Shown here: positions 39,065-47,645 of the stretch, one piece after another
How the letters are laid out: the number at the start of each line of letters is the position of its first letter
Position numbering within the stretch: the stretch's first letter is position 1
Source of the DNA: Herbaspirillum frisingense GSF30
Lineage (GTDB): Bacteria; Pseudomonadota; Gammaproteobacteria; Burkholderiales; Burkholderiaceae_D
NCBI RefSeq assembly: GCF_000300975.2
Contig: NZ_AEEC02000024.1
Coordinates: 17,496 to 81,495, forward strand
Length of the DNA stretch: 64,000 bases
Direction: 5' to 3'
Notes under the pieces: model-generated
Told to the model about the DNA's origin: nothing
Seen by the model: the letters and a program-made list of their open reading frames with translations, nothing else
Databases searched by the model: none
Translations under genes and position numbers: made by a program

Positions 39065-40008
39065 TGGCCGGCGTCGATCTGCACCGGCGGCGCCTGCTGG
39101 TGGCCGCCATGCTGGCCAGCCTGCCGGCAATGGCGGTAGCGCAGCCTGACCTGTCGCAGCGACTGGGGCCGACGATTGCCGAGCACGGTTCGGCCTGGTA
39201 TCGCTTCGAGCGCTTTGCGCTGCGCTCGCAGGACGGCCAGCGCGGCTACCGGGTGACCGTGTGCCTGCCACGCCGTGCCGCGCCGGCGGACGGTTATCCG
39301 GCCATCGTCCTGCTGGACGGCAATGCCGCGTTGGCGGCCATCGACGAAGCGCAGTTGCAGGCGCTGGATGCGGCCGGACCGCCGTTGATCGTGGCCATTG
39401 GCTACGACACTGACCTGCGCTTCGATGTCGCGGCCCGCGCCTATGACTACACGCCGCCCATTCCTGCCGGGCAGGCCGATGACGAAGCCCTGCGCGGACG
39501 CCGGGGCGGTGGGGCCGATGTGTTCCTGGACCTGTTGCAGGATCGCATCCTGCCGCAGGTGCGTCGGCTGGCGCCATTGGACAGTGGGCGCCTGAGCCTG
39601 TGGGGGCATTCCTACGGTGGCTTGTTCGTCTTGCATACGCTGTTCACCCGGCCGGGGCTGTTCTCCCGCTATATCGCCGCCAGCCCGTCGCTGTGGTGGC
39701 AGCGCGGCCTGATCCTGGAAGAAGAACGGCGTTTCACGGAGGCGCCCGGCGCCCGGCTGTGGCTGATGGTGGGGGAGGCCGAACAGCGCGAGCGCAAGCC
39801 CGCCCGGGAGCTCGATGAACGTAGCCGCGCCATGCTGGCCGCGCGCGCCTGGTTACCGCCCCAGGCGTTGCAGGAAATGGCGGTGCGGCTGCGTCAGCGC
39901 CAGGGGCTGGAGGTGCAGATGCGCAGCTTCCCGGGGCTGGCGCACGGACCGATGCTGCCGGCCTCACTGGCCCCGGCGCTGCGTATCGCTGCCGGGCTGG
40001 CACCTTGA
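39064..40008 (+). CDS. Exported alpha/beta hydrolase, probable siderophore esterase (IroE-like)
   Basis: A 314-residue protein whose ATG overlaps the receptor stop. The N-terminus has a signal with a twin-arginine look (HRRRLLVAAM, cleavage near AMAVAQ), so it acts in the periplasm. The nucleophile serine is in SLWGHSYGGLFVLHTL, the oxyanion region in PAIVLLDGNAAL, and a late histidine in GLAHGPML. The putative-esterase layout (RGYRVTVCLP, SRYIAASPSLWW) matches Fes/IroE enzymes that cut enterobactin-like esters or remodel them. Coupling to the TonB receptor supports that role. Confidence 0.8.
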   Translation: MAGVDLHRRRLLVAAMLASLPAMAVAQPDLSQRLGPTIAEHGSAWYRFERFALRSQDGQRGYRVTVCLPRRAAPADGYPAIVLLDGNAALAAIDEAQLQALDAAGPPLIVAIGYDTDLRFDVAARAYDYTPPIPAGQADDEALRGRRGGGADVFLDLLQDRILPQVRRLAPLDSGRLSLWGHSYGGLFVLHTLFTRPGLFSRYIAASPSLWWQRGLILEEERRFTEAPGARLWLMVGEAEQRERKPARELDERSRAMLAARAWLPPQALQEMAVRLRQRQGLEVQMRSFPGLAHGPMLPASLAPALRIAAGLAP

Positions 40009-40111
40009 GACGGACGGCTGCGGGAGCTGCGTGGGCGGGTTTGTATCGTCATGTATCGCAAAGTAAAAGACCCGCGATGGGGCTGGCACAGCGCAGCAGT
40101 GAAGCTATAAT

Positions 40112-40126
40112 TGAGAATTGTTATTA
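40112..40126. promoter_or_regulatory. Fur-like box upstream of the PepSY gene
   Basis: TGAGAATTGTTATTA matches 12 of 14 defined positions of TGATAATnATTATCA. It lies 33 bases before the ATG at 40160, overlapping the likely promoter, and marks the start of the second transcription unit of the iron cluster. Confidence 0.65.
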
Positions 40127-40159
40127 TTTGCAGCCTGCTTCATTTCGGTTGTCGATTTC

Positions 40160-40837
40160 ATGAAGGATTCTTCGCTCATCCCTGTCAATGCCGTTGCGGA
40201 CCAGAAGCGTCGGGCCTTCTGGCTCAAGCACCTGCACCAGTGGCACTGGATCAGTTCCGGCATCTGCCTGGTGGCGATGCTGGCTTTCGCCGTCACCGGC
40301 CTGACGCTGAACCACGCCGCACAGATCGAAGCAAAGCCGCAGGTGGTGCATCGCACCGCCGTGCTGCCGCCCGCGCTGCTGACCCCGCTACGCCAGCAGG
40401 CCGAGGCGGCGTCCGCCGTCGATACCAAAGGCGGCAGCAAGGACCCCTTGCCCGCGCCGGTGCGGGACTGGGTCGCCCAGCAGTGGTCGGTGGCGGTGGG
40501 CACGCAGGCGGCGGAGTGGTCGACCGATGAAGTCTATGTGGCGCTGCCGCGTCCCGGCGGCGATGCCTGGCTGCGCGTGGCGCTGGAAGACGGGCAGGTG
40601 GAATACGAAAAGACCGATCGCGGCTGGATCTCCTATTTCAACGACCTCCACAAGGGCCGCAACACAGGCGCCGCCTGGAGCTGGTTCATCGATATTTTCG
40701 CCGTAGCCTGCCTGGTGTTCTGCGTCACCGGGCTGTTCCTGTTGCAGATGCATGCCGGCAAGCGCCCGGCCACCTGGCCGCTGGTCGCGCTGGGCCTGGT
40801 GGCGCCGCTGTTGCTGGCGCTGCTGTTCATGCATTGA
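40160..40837 (+). CDS. PepSY-associated membrane protein
   Basis: A 225-residue inner-membrane protein. The start is the ATG at 40160 (MKDSSLIPVNAVADQ); an open frame from 40118 overlaps the Fur-like box. Helix 1 follows HQWHWISSGICLVAMLAFAVTG with the conserved histidine pair of PepSY_TM proteins, a ~120-residue periplasmic PepSY-like part contains VEYEKTDRGWISYFNDLHKGR, and two helices follow (FIDIFAVACLVFCVTGLFL, LVALGLVAPLLLALLF). Such proteins pass electrons across the membrane in ferric-siderophore reduction, probably through haem bound by the histidines. It is compact, about half the usual length. Confidence 0.82.
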   Translation: MKDSSLIPVNAVADQKRRAFWLKHLHQWHWISSGICLVAMLAFAVTGLTLNHAAQIEAKPQVVHRTAVLPPALLTPLRQQAEAASAVDTKGGSKDPLPAPVRDWVAQQWSVAVGTQAAEWSTDEVYVALPRPGGDAWLRVALEDGQVEYEKTDRGWISYFNDLHKGRNTGAAWSWFIDIFAVACLVFCVTGLFLLQMHAGKRPATWPLVALGLVAPLLLALLFMH

Positions 40838-40913
40838 AGCTTGCGTTTTTCTCCCAGCCAGACGAGCCCGGTGGGCTTGCAGCCAGTCATCCTGTCTTAT
40901 TTTGCGAGGTCAC

Positions 40914-41459
40914 ATGAAGCGTAGTCATTCCATGCTGCTCAAACCGACCGCCCTGGCACTGGCCATGGCGGCACTGTTCGCCACGGCCGCCCCGGCCGGT
41001 GCGGCGGAGATGAATCTGAAGATCGAGGTTCCCACCCTGAACGTGGCCGAATACCACCGGCCCTACCTGGCGGCCTGGATCGAACGCGCCGACCAGAGCG
41101 TGGCGGCCAACCTGGCGGTCTGGTACGACGTCAAGAAAAAGGACAAGGAAGGCGAGAAGTGGCTCAAGGATATGCGGCAGTGGTGGCGCCGTACTGGCCG
41201 CGAGCAGCAGATGCCGATCGACGGCGTCAGCGGTGCCACCCGCGCGCCGGGTGAGCAGAAGCTCAATTTCGGTTCTGCCAAGGGGCCGCTGGCCAATCTG
41301 GCCCCGGGTGACTATGTGCTGATGGTGGAAGCCGCCCGCGAAGTCGGCGGTCGCGAACTGGTCAAGGTGCCGTTCCAGTGGCCGCCCAAGTCGGTCCAGA
41401 GTGCCAAGGGCCAGGGCAGCAGTGAACTGGGGGCGGTGGCGCTGGAACTGAAGCCCTGA
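40914..41459 (+). CDS. DUF2271 protein with ApbE flavinylation motif
   Basis: A 181-residue exported protein; ATG 40914, signal peptide ending near PAGAAE. The centre reads AVWYDVKKKDKEGEKWLKDM, then DGVSGATR at residues 103-110. DGVSGAT is the classical site where ApbE attaches FMN to threonine in NqrC/RnfG-type proteins. apbE lies 963 bases further on. I therefore expect covalent FMN on Thr109, making this a periplasmic electron carrier between the PepSY protein and a ferric substrate. DUF2271 proteins are known in flavinylation gene clusters but few have been tested. Confidence 0.85.
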   Translation: MKRSHSMLLKPTALALAMAALFATAAPAGAAEMNLKIEVPTLNVAEYHRPYLAAWIERADQSVAANLAVWYDVKKKDKEGEKWLKDMRQWWRRTGREQQMPIDGVSGATRAPGEQKLNFGSAKGPLANLAPGDYVLMVEAAREVGGRELVKVPFQWPPKSVQSAKGQGSSELGAVALELKP

Positions 41460-41512
41460 GGCACAGAAGCGCAGCATCACACCATAAAACCATCAAGAAA
41501 GAGGAACCTGTC

Positions 41513-42343
41513 ATGACGTTTTCCCTGAAGCATTTCACCGCCCGTTCCATGAAGATCGCCGCGCTGGCCCTGGCCATCAGCCTGCCGCTGTCGGCCCATG
41601 CCCACCGTCAGTGGCTGCTGCCCTCGGCCACCGTGCTCTCCGGCAGCGAGGCCTGGGTGACGGTGGATGCGGCGGTCTCCAACGACCTGTTCTACTTCGA
41701 ACACTTCCCACTGCGCCTGGACGGGCTGGTAGTAACCGGCCCCGACGGCAAGCCGCTGCAGGCGGTCAATGCCGCCACCGGCAAGTATCGCAGCACCTTC
41801 GATGTGCAACTGAGCCAGCCCGGCACCTACAAGATTGCCGTGGTCAACAACGGCGTCTTCGCCAGCTACAAGATCGATGGCCAGCAGAAGCGCTGGCGCG
41901 GTAGCGCCGAGGCCCTGGCCAAGGAGATCCCGGCCAACGCCACCGAACTGAAGGTGACCCAGATGAATAGCCGGGTGGAGACCTTCGTCACCGCCGGCAA
42001 GCCGACCACGGCTGCCCTGGCGCCGACCGGCACCGGTCTGGAGCTGGTCCCCGTGACCCATCCCACCGACCTGGTGGCGGGTGACACCGCGACCTTCCAG
42101 CTGCTGCTGGACGGCAAGCCGGCCCCCGACATCGAGGTGGAACTGGTACCCGGCGGCATCCGCTATCGCGACAAGCTGCTCGACACCAAGCTCAAGACCG
42201 CGGCTGATGGCAAGTTCAGCGTGAAGTGGGCGGGTCCGGGCATGTACTGGATGGAAGCCAGCGTCGCCGACCAGAAGACCACGCTGCCGCAGGCCACCCA
42301 ACGCCGCGCCACCTACATTGCCACCATCGAAGTGTTGCCCTGA
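41513..42343 (+). CDS. DUF4198 periplasmic protein (NikM/CbiK-like)
   Basis: A 276-residue exported protein with signal peptide ending near SAHAH; mature start HRQWLLPSATVLSGSEAW. It is a beta-sandwich protein of the DUF4198 family with an N-terminal histidine directly after cleavage, as in metal-related relatives (HxxWL...). The C-terminal LVAGDTATFQLLLDGKPAP and GPGMYWMEASVAD blocks are typical. It sits between the DUF2271 gene and apbE, 53 and 78 bases away, so it belongs to the same redox cluster. The probable role is metal or flavoprotein handling in the periplasm. Confidence 0.8.
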   Translation: MTFSLKHFTARSMKIAALALAISLPLSAHAHRQWLLPSATVLSGSEAWVTVDAAVSNDLFYFEHFPLRLDGLVVTGPDGKPLQAVNAATGKYRSTFDVQLSQPGTYKIAVVNNGVFASYKIDGQQKRWRGSAEALAKEIPANATELKVTQMNSRVETFVTAGKPTTAALAPTGTGLELVPVTHPTDLVAGDTATFQLLLDGKPAPDIEVELVPGGIRYRDKLLDTKLKTAADGKFSVKWAGPGMYWMEASVADQKTTLPQATQRRATYIATIEVLP

Positions 42344-42421
42344 GCACGGGCTGACCGACCTTGTTGGCGCCTGCGATGCGGGCGCCGTTTTCATTTTGGA
42401 TACCTGTTTGGAGTGTGAGCG

Positions 42422-43435
42422 GTGACGATGTCCCATCGCGTGTTGATCCCCATCGACCTGGAGGCCCCGGCCGCGCTGCCCGCCGGGGCAGTGGCCCATC
42501 GCCTGGCTGGCGACACCATGGGCACGACCTGGAGCGTGCAGTTACTGGCCCCACCGGCGCTGACCACGGCGGCCATTGCCGATGCCATCCAGGCGCAGTT
42601 GCAGCGCGTGATCGACGAGATGAGCACCTGGTCGCCACAGTCCATCATCAGCCGCTTCAACCAGGCCCAGGCCGGTAGCTGGCATGCATTGCCGCCAGCA
42701 TTCTTTACCGTGCTCGATGCCGCGCTGACCATGGCGGCCGACAGCGAAGGCGCCTTCGATCCCACGGTCGGGCCGCTGGTCGATCTGTGGGGTTTTGGCG
42801 CCGGTAGCGTGGCCGCCGACCGTCTGCGCCTGCCCGATCCGGAGCGCCTTGCGGCCGTGCGCCAGCGCTGCGGCTGGCAGCGCATCGTGCTGGACCGCGA
42901 GCAGCGCCGGGTGTTGCAGGCCGGTGGCGTTTCTCTGGATTTTTCAGGTATCGCCAAGGGTTACGCGGTCGATCTGGTGGCGCAGGCCCTGCATGAACTT
43001 GGCTGTGCAAGCTGGCTGGTGGAAATCGGTGGCGAGCTGGCCGGGCAGGGTCTCAAGGCCGACGGCCAGCCCTGGTGGGTGGCGCTGGAACGGCCCCCGC
43101 ACGATACCGCCCCGGGCATGGTGGTGGCACTGCACGGCCTGTCGGTGGCGACCTCGGGCGACTATCGCCGCTATGTCGATCATCAGGGCCAGCGCTATGC
43201 CCACACCATCCATCCGCGTACTGGCGCACCGGTACGGCAGGCGCTGGCCTCGGTGACGGTACTGCACCGGCAGTGCATGGTGGCCGACGCACTGGCCACC
43301 GTGCTGACCGTGCTGGGCGAGGAGGCCGGCATGGCCTTCGCCCGCCAGCGCGGTATTGCGGCGCTGTTCATCAGCGCGCAGCCGCAGGCTTACCGCGAAA
43401 CCATGACCCCGGCCCTGGCCGCCATGCTGGAGTGA
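42422..43435 (+). CDS. apbE: FAD:protein FMN transferase ApbE
   Basis: A 337-residue transferase that moves FMN from FAD onto threonine of target proteins. GTG 42422 is preferred over ATG 42428 because GGAG at 42410-42413 is better spaced from it. Motifs: DTMGTTWSVQL, MSTWSPQSIISRFNQ, DPTVGPLVDLWGFG, LDFSGIAKGYAVD, VEIGGELAGQGL and the metal/FAD histidine region YAHTIHPRTGAPV. The N-terminus lacks a clear signal peptide or lipobox. The likely target is the DUF2271 protein with DGVSGAT. Two bases separate its stop from the reductase ATG. Confidence 0.93.
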   Translation: MTMSHRVLIPIDLEAPAALPAGAVAHRLAGDTMGTTWSVQLLAPPALTTAAIADAIQAQLQRVIDEMSTWSPQSIISRFNQAQAGSWHALPPAFFTVLDAALTMAADSEGAFDPTVGPLVDLWGFGAGSVAADRLRLPDPERLAAVRQRCGWQRIVLDREQRRVLQAGGVSLDFSGIAKGYAVDLVAQALHELGCASWLVEIGGELAGQGLKADGQPWWVALERPPHDTAPGMVVALHGLSVATSGDYRRYVDHQGQRYAHTIHPRTGAPVRQALASVTVLHRQCMVADALATVLTVLGEEAGMAFARQRGIAALFISAQPQAYRETMTPALAAMLE

Positions 43436-43437
43436 GC

Positions 43438-44982
43438 ATGGCACTGCAGACCCGTTACCTGCTGGCGGCGCTCGTCGCACTGACCTATCTGGTGTTCTGC
43501 GTCATGACGGCGCTCACCTACCGCCGCGCGCAGCGCCGGCAGCAGGCGCAATGGGCGGGCGCGGACGCCGGCAATAGCGATGCCGCCACCGTGCTGCTGG
43601 CCTTTGCCAGCCAGACCGGCACGGCCGAGCGCCTGGCCCTGCAGAGCGCGCAGAGCTTGCGGGCCGGCGGCATGGCGGTACGCGTGCTGCCGCTGGACCA
43701 GTTGCAGGAGGATGACCTGCTGCACGAGGATGACCTGCTGCGCAAGCGGCTGATCCTGTTCGTGGTCAGCACCACCGGCGAGGGCGATGCGCCCGACATG
43801 GCCGCCACCCTGGCGCAACGCATGGCGCAGCCGTCCCCGGGCGCGCCGCTGCCGCAACTGCAGTTCGGCGTGCTGGCGCTGGGCGACCGCAGCTACCAGC
43901 AATATTGCGCCTTCGGCTATGCGCTGCACGCATGGCTGGGGCGCCGCCATGCGCAGCCGCTGTTCGATGTGATCGACGTCGACAACGGCGACGACGGCGC
44001 CCTGCGCCATTGGCAACATCAGCTGGGCGTACTCAGCGGTCACAGCGACGAGGCCGACTGGAGTGCGCCGGCCTACGGGCGCTGGCGGCTGGCGCAGCGT
44101 CGGCTGCTCAATCCGGGTAGCGCCGGTGGAGCGGTGTACCACCTGCAACTCACGCCGCTGGACCTGCCCGCGCCGAGCTGGCAGGCCGGCGACATCGCCG
44201 AGATCGGCCCGCGCAACAGCGACCAGGCAGTACAGAGCTTCATACAGGCGTTGGGTTTGCAGAATGAAACGACAACGCTGGCTCCAGTGCTCGCGAGCCG
44301 CTTGCTGCCGCACGAGGCCGCGGCGCTGCAGGCCTTGCGCGGCTTGTCCGGCGCTGACCTGCTCGCCCGCCTGAAACCCTTGCCGCACCGTGCCTATTCG
44401 ATTGCCTCGCTGCCGGCCGATGGTGGCCTGGAGCTGATGGTGCGGCTGATGCACCAGCCCGATGGACGAGCCGGCATCGGTTCCGGCTGGCTGGGCCTGC
44501 ATGCCGCGCCGGGCCAGGAGATCGACCTGCGGGTGCGGGTCAACACCGCCTTCCATGGCCCGCAGGACGACCGGCCGCTGATCCTGATCGGCAACGGCAC
44601 CGGGCTGGCCGGACTGCGTGCGCATCTGCGCCAGCGCATCGCCGCCGGGCAGCATCGCAACTGGCTGGTCTTCGGCGAGCGTTCGCATCGGCACGACTTC
44701 TTCCATGGCGACGAACTGCAGGGCTGGCTGGCCGAGGGCCATCTGCAGCGGCTGGACCTGGCCTTTTCGCGCGACCAGGCACAGCGCGTCTACGTGCAGG
44801 ACAAGCTGCGCGAGGCCGCCGCTGAACTGCAGCAGTGGGTGGAGCAGGGCGCCAGCCTGTACGTGTGCGGCAGCCTGCAGGGCATGGCGGCCGGCGTCAC
44901 GCTGGCGCTGCAGGAGATTCTGGGCGAGGCGGCCCTGCAGGCGCTGGCCGAGCAGGGGCGTTACCGGCGCGACGTCTATTGA
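43438..44982 (+). CDS. Membrane-anchored flavodoxin/NADPH reductase (sulfite reductase alpha-like)
   Basis: A 514-residue diflavin reductase. ATG 43438 starts two bases after apbE. An N-terminal helix (YLLAALVALTYLVFCVMTALTY) anchors it; a flavodoxin domain follows (LLAFASQTGTAERLALQ, VVSTTGEGDAPDM, LALGDRSYQQYCAFG), then the FAD/NADPH module of the CysJ/P450-reductase type (HRAYSIASLPADGG, LILIGNGTGLAGLRAHL, VCGSLQGMAAGVTLAL) ending RYRRDVY. It takes electrons from NADPH through FAD and FMN and should feed the PepSY protein. Gene order indicates an iron-reduction chain. Confidence 0.88.
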   Translation: MALQTRYLLAALVALTYLVFCVMTALTYRRAQRRQQAQWAGADAGNSDAATVLLAFASQTGTAERLALQSAQSLRAGGMAVRVLPLDQLQEDDLLHEDDLLRKRLILFVVSTTGEGDAPDMAATLAQRMAQPSPGAPLPQLQFGVLALGDRSYQQYCAFGYALHAWLGRRHAQPLFDVIDVDNGDDGALRHWQHQLGVLSGHSDEADWSAPAYGRWRLAQRRLLNPGSAGGAVYHLQLTPLDLPAPSWQAGDIAEIGPRNSDQAVQSFIQALGLQNETTTLAPVLASRLLPHEAAALQALRGLSGADLLARLKPLPHRAYSIASLPADGGLELMVRLMHQPDGRAGIGSGWLGLHAAPGQEIDLRVRVNTAFHGPQDDRPLILIGNGTGLAGLRAHLRQRIAAGQHRNWLVFGERSHRHDFFHGDELQGWLAEGHLQRLDLAFSRDQAQRVYVQDKLREAAAELQQWVEQGASLYVCGSLQGMAAGVTLALQEILGEAALQALAEQGRYRRDVY

Positions 44983-45019
44983 GGGCAGACGTCGGGCCTC
45001 ACAGGTGAAGTTGGCTGAC

Positions 45020-45070
45020 AATGCCGGGAAATCCCATGGATTTGCCGGCATTTGCTTTATTTGCTTTTTA
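45020..45070 (+). terminator. Terminator of the iron/flavin cluster
   Basis: AATGCCGG (45020-45027) pairs with CCGGCATT (45045-45052), extended inward by AAATCC/GGATTT around a CAT loop with one G-G mismatch, and is followed by T-rich TTTGCTTTATTTGCTTTTT-like sequence. It ends the run from 40160. Confidence 0.7.
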
Positions 45071-45120
45071 TCCCCGTTGCGCGAGAGAATGTCACATCAA
45101 ATCAATGAGATAAGAACAAC

Positions 45121-46497
45121 ATGAGCCTATTCGCCAGCCTGCTGCTGATCCTGCTCCTGGTGGTGGTCAGCGCCTTTCTTTCCTGCGCCGAGATTTCCAT
45201 TGCAGCCTCCCGCAAGATCCGCCTGGAGATGATGTCCAAGGAGGGCGTGCAAAATGCCGACCGCGTGCTCTCGCTGCAGGCGCAGCCGGGCAATTTCTTC
45301 ACGGTGGTGCAAATCGGTCTGAATGCCGTGGCCATCCTCGGTGGTGTGGTCGGCGAGCCGGCGCTGACGCCGCACATGCGCGAGATCATCAGCACCTTCT
45401 ATGTCGGCCCGCTGCTGGAGAACGTCAGCTTCGCCATGTCCTTCCTGGTGGTGACGGCCTTCTTCATCCTCTTCGCCGATCTGATGCCCAAGCGCCTGGC
45501 CATGGTGGCGCCGGAGCGGGCGGCGGTGGCGCTGGTCAAGCCGATGCTGTTGCTGGAGAAACTCTTCAAGCCGCTGGTGTGGTTCTTCAACAGCCTGTCG
45601 AAGTGGATTTTCACGCTCTTCGGCCTGCCCCAGGTGCGCACCGAAGTCATCACCCCCAACGAGATCCACGCCATGGTCGATGCCGGCGCCCAGGCCGGCG
45701 TGCTGCTCACGCAGGAGCATCACCTGATCGAAAACGTGTTCGAGCTGGAAAGCCGCTACGTGCCCTCGGCCATGACGCCGCGCGACAGCATCGTCTACTT
45801 CCTGCTCACCGATAGTGAAGACACGATACGCCAGAAGATCATCGAGCATCCGCATTCGCGCTTCCTGGTCTGCGAAGGCCATATCGATGCCGTGCTGGGC
45901 TATATCGACAGCAAGGATGTCTTGAAGCGCCTGCTCAAGGGCGAGCAGTTTTCCCTGGCCGACAAGGGGCTGGTGCATACCCCGCTGTCCATCCCCGACA
46001 GCCTGAACCTGTGGGAAGTGCTGGAGCGCATGAAGGCCATGGACGAGGACCTGGCCATCGTGGTCAACGAATATGCGCTGGTGGTGGGCATCATCAGCAT
46101 CACCGATGTCACCGGGGTGTTGATGGGCAACCTGCTGGCCATCACCGTGGAAGAGCAGCAGATCGTACGCCGCGATGAAAACTCCTGGCTGATGGATGGG
46201 CTCACACCGCTCAACGATGTGATGAACGAGCTGGACATCGACGAATATCCCAACCCGGTCGGCTACGAGACCCTGGCCGGCTTCATCATGTACATGCTGC
46301 GCAAGATTCCCAAGAAGACCGATTTCGTGCTGTTTTCGGAATACAAGTTCGAGGTGGTCGACATCGAGGGCAATCGCATCAACCAGTTGCTGGTGACCCG
46401 CTTCAAGCTGGAGCGGACGGACAAGGCGGACAAGGCGGATAACGCGGACAAGGCGGATAACGCGGACAAGACCGACAAGGAAGCCGGTACGAATTAA
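45121..46497 (+). CDS. CNNM/CorC (HlyC) family membrane protein with CBS domains
   Basis: A 458-residue transporter-like protein. Residues 1-190 form the CNNM membrane domain (SAFLSCAEISIAASRKIRLE, LMPKRLAMVAPE), followed by CBS domains (RYVPSAMTPRDSIVYFLL to DVLKRLLKGEQF; DLAIVVNEYALVVGIISITD) and a C-terminal CorC_HlyC domain (LMDGLTPLNDVMNELDID). The family includes magnesium exporters and the polyamine exporter PaeA (YtfL), to which the length is close. The C-terminus is a lysine/aspartate repeat (DKADKADNADKADNADK) encoded by a 9-base tandem repeat near 46420-46475, unusual for the family. Confidence 0.88.
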   Translation: MSLFASLLLILLLVVVSAFLSCAEISIAASRKIRLEMMSKEGVQNADRVLSLQAQPGNFFTVVQIGLNAVAILGGVVGEPALTPHMREIISTFYVGPLLENVSFAMSFLVVTAFFILFADLMPKRLAMVAPERAAVALVKPMLLLEKLFKPLVWFFNSLSKWIFTLFGLPQVRTEVITPNEIHAMVDAGAQAGVLLTQEHHLIENVFELESRYVPSAMTPRDSIVYFLLTDSEDTIRQKIIEHPHSRFLVCEGHIDAVLGYIDSKDVLKRLLKGEQFSLADKGLVHTPLSIPDSLNLWEVLERMKAMDEDLAIVVNEYALVVGIISITDVTGVLMGNLLAITVEEQQIVRRDENSWLMDGLTPLNDVMNELDIDEYPNPVGYETLAGFIMYMLRKIPKKTDFVLFSEYKFEVVDIEGNRINQLLVTRFKLERTDKADKADNADKADNADKTDKEAGTN

Positions 46498-46677
46498 TAC
46501 GATTTTTCAGATTTTTCCTATCCTCACGACCTGCCCGAATCGGGATACTTCCCCTCGGTCGTCTGCTTGAAAGACTGGTACTCGGGGAAAGCAGACGGCC
46601 GTTTCAAAAAGTAGCAAACGCAGCAAATGCAGTAACGCAGTAACTGAAGTAACCGTAGCAGAGGTAGTCGTGGGCAG

Positions 46678-46707
46678 CCCGCATCCGCAAGGATGCGGGC
46701 TTTTTTT
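46678..46707 (+). terminator. Rho-independent terminator after the CNNM/CorC gene
   Basis: CCCGCATCC (46678-46686) pairs perfectly with GGATGCGGG (46691-46699) around GCAA, then seven T at 46701-46707. The ~180 bases between the stop at 46497 and here hold only degenerate GCAGTAAC-like repeats and no gene. Confidence 0.9.
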
Positions 46708-46769
46708 CGTCGGTCGATTTCGGTATCGATGCTGACATCGACGATGCGCGGCCTGCAGCGCCTGCCGCA

Positions 46770-46991
46770 TTGAAGTACAGTCAGGCCTTTGGTGTATTCA
46801 AGCGGGAAGTGAAATTGGGAAAAGAGGTCAAGAGCCCTTGCGTCTCCTTGTGCAAGCTCAAGCACGAAGTCTGTACCGGCTGCGGGCGCACCCGGGATGA
46901 AATCAAGGACTGGAAATCGATGAAGCGCAAGGCGCAGCTGGACACCGTCCATCTCGCCGCCAAACGCCTGAAGGCCCTGAAGAAGAAATAG
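46770..46991 (+). CDS. DUF1289 small cysteine protein
   Basis: A 73-residue protein, basic, with SPCVSLCKLKHEVCTGCGRT: four cysteines spaced as in the DUF1289 family (usually SPCxxxC...CxGCxRT). The following DEIKDWKSM is also standard. Function unknown; the cysteines suggest metal or Fe-S binding. The start is uncertain: TTG 46770 or GTG 46809, neither with a good ribosome-binding site; 46809 would give a 60-residue protein of more usual size. Confidence 0.82.
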   Translation: MKYSQAFGVFKREVKLGKEVKSPCVSLCKLKHEVCTGCGRTRDEIKDWKSMKRKAQLDTVHLAAKRLKALKKK

Positions 46992-47012
46992 CGGCGGCCG
47001 TGTGCCGCCGCG
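46992..47012. terminator. GC hairpin between convergent genes
   Basis: GCGGCGGC and GCCGCCGC pair perfectly around CGTGT, directly after the DUF1289 stop and just before the TM2 stop. No T run on either side, so at best a weak bidirectional terminator. Confidence 0.4.
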
Positions 47013-47015
47013 AGC

Positions 47016-47414
47016 TTACGCCCTGGCACCGTGGTTGCGTTCCGAAATCTGCGCGTTGAGCGTCCAGAAATCGTAGAGCACGCCCAGCAGGAAGAAGCCT
47101 CCCGTGAACAGGTAGACGATGCCCGAAATCCACTTGCCGATATACATGCGGTGTACGCCAAACAGGCCCAGGAAGGTCAGCAGCAGCCACGCCACCGAGT
47201 AATTGACCTCGCCACCGACGAAGCGCGCATCGGCCTGGCGATCCATCGAAGGGATCAGGAACAGGTCGATGATCCAGCCGATGCCCAGCAAGCCCAGCGT
47301 GAAGAACCAGATCGTGCCCGTCACCGGCTTGCCGTAGTAGAAGCGGTGAGCGCCGGTGAATCCGAAGATCCAGAGCAGGTAGCCCAGGGTTTTGCTATGG
47401 GTGTCGTTGTTCAT
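47016..47414 (-). CDS. TM2-domain membrane protein
   Basis: A 132-residue protein, ATG 47414 behind TGGAG. It has two TM2-like repeats: GYLLWIFGFTGAHRFYYGKP and LLTFLGLFGVHRMYIGKWIS, each followed by a hydrophobic helix (TIWFFTLGLLGIGWIID and GIVYLFTGGFFLLGVL). The GxxGxHRFYxG signature is clear twice. Function unknown for the family; it is integral to the inner membrane and convergent with DUF1289. Confidence 0.85.
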   Translation of the reverse strand: MNNDTHSKTLGYLLWIFGFTGAHRFYYGKPVTGTIWFFTLGLLGIGWIIDLFLIPSMDRQADARFVGGEVNYSVAWLLLTFLGLFGVHRMYIGKWISGIVYLFTGGFFLLGVLYDFWTLNAQISERNHGARA

Positions 47415-47645
47415 GCAGGCTCCAGAAAAAGTGCAGTTCAAAACCGTAAAAAGGAGGCGGCCCGGCACATTGTAGTGCGCGGACGGTGCGTTGCTTTACG
47501 GTAGAGCTACAAACAGAAGTGAAGTTCAGCGACAGGCACCGCTCAGCAAAGCCCCGCGGGGCTTGCCCGCAAGAAAAGCTCAACTGGTATAAACTGTGAA
47601 GCTTCAGGAGGCATAGAACCTCCGCCACCTTCATTCCGCCATCTG

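Noticed and set aside
46507..46770. An 87-codon minus-strand frame over the terminator after the CNNM/CorC gene.
   Set aside because: It contains the terminator stem, lacks a ribosome-binding site and has no recognisable domain.
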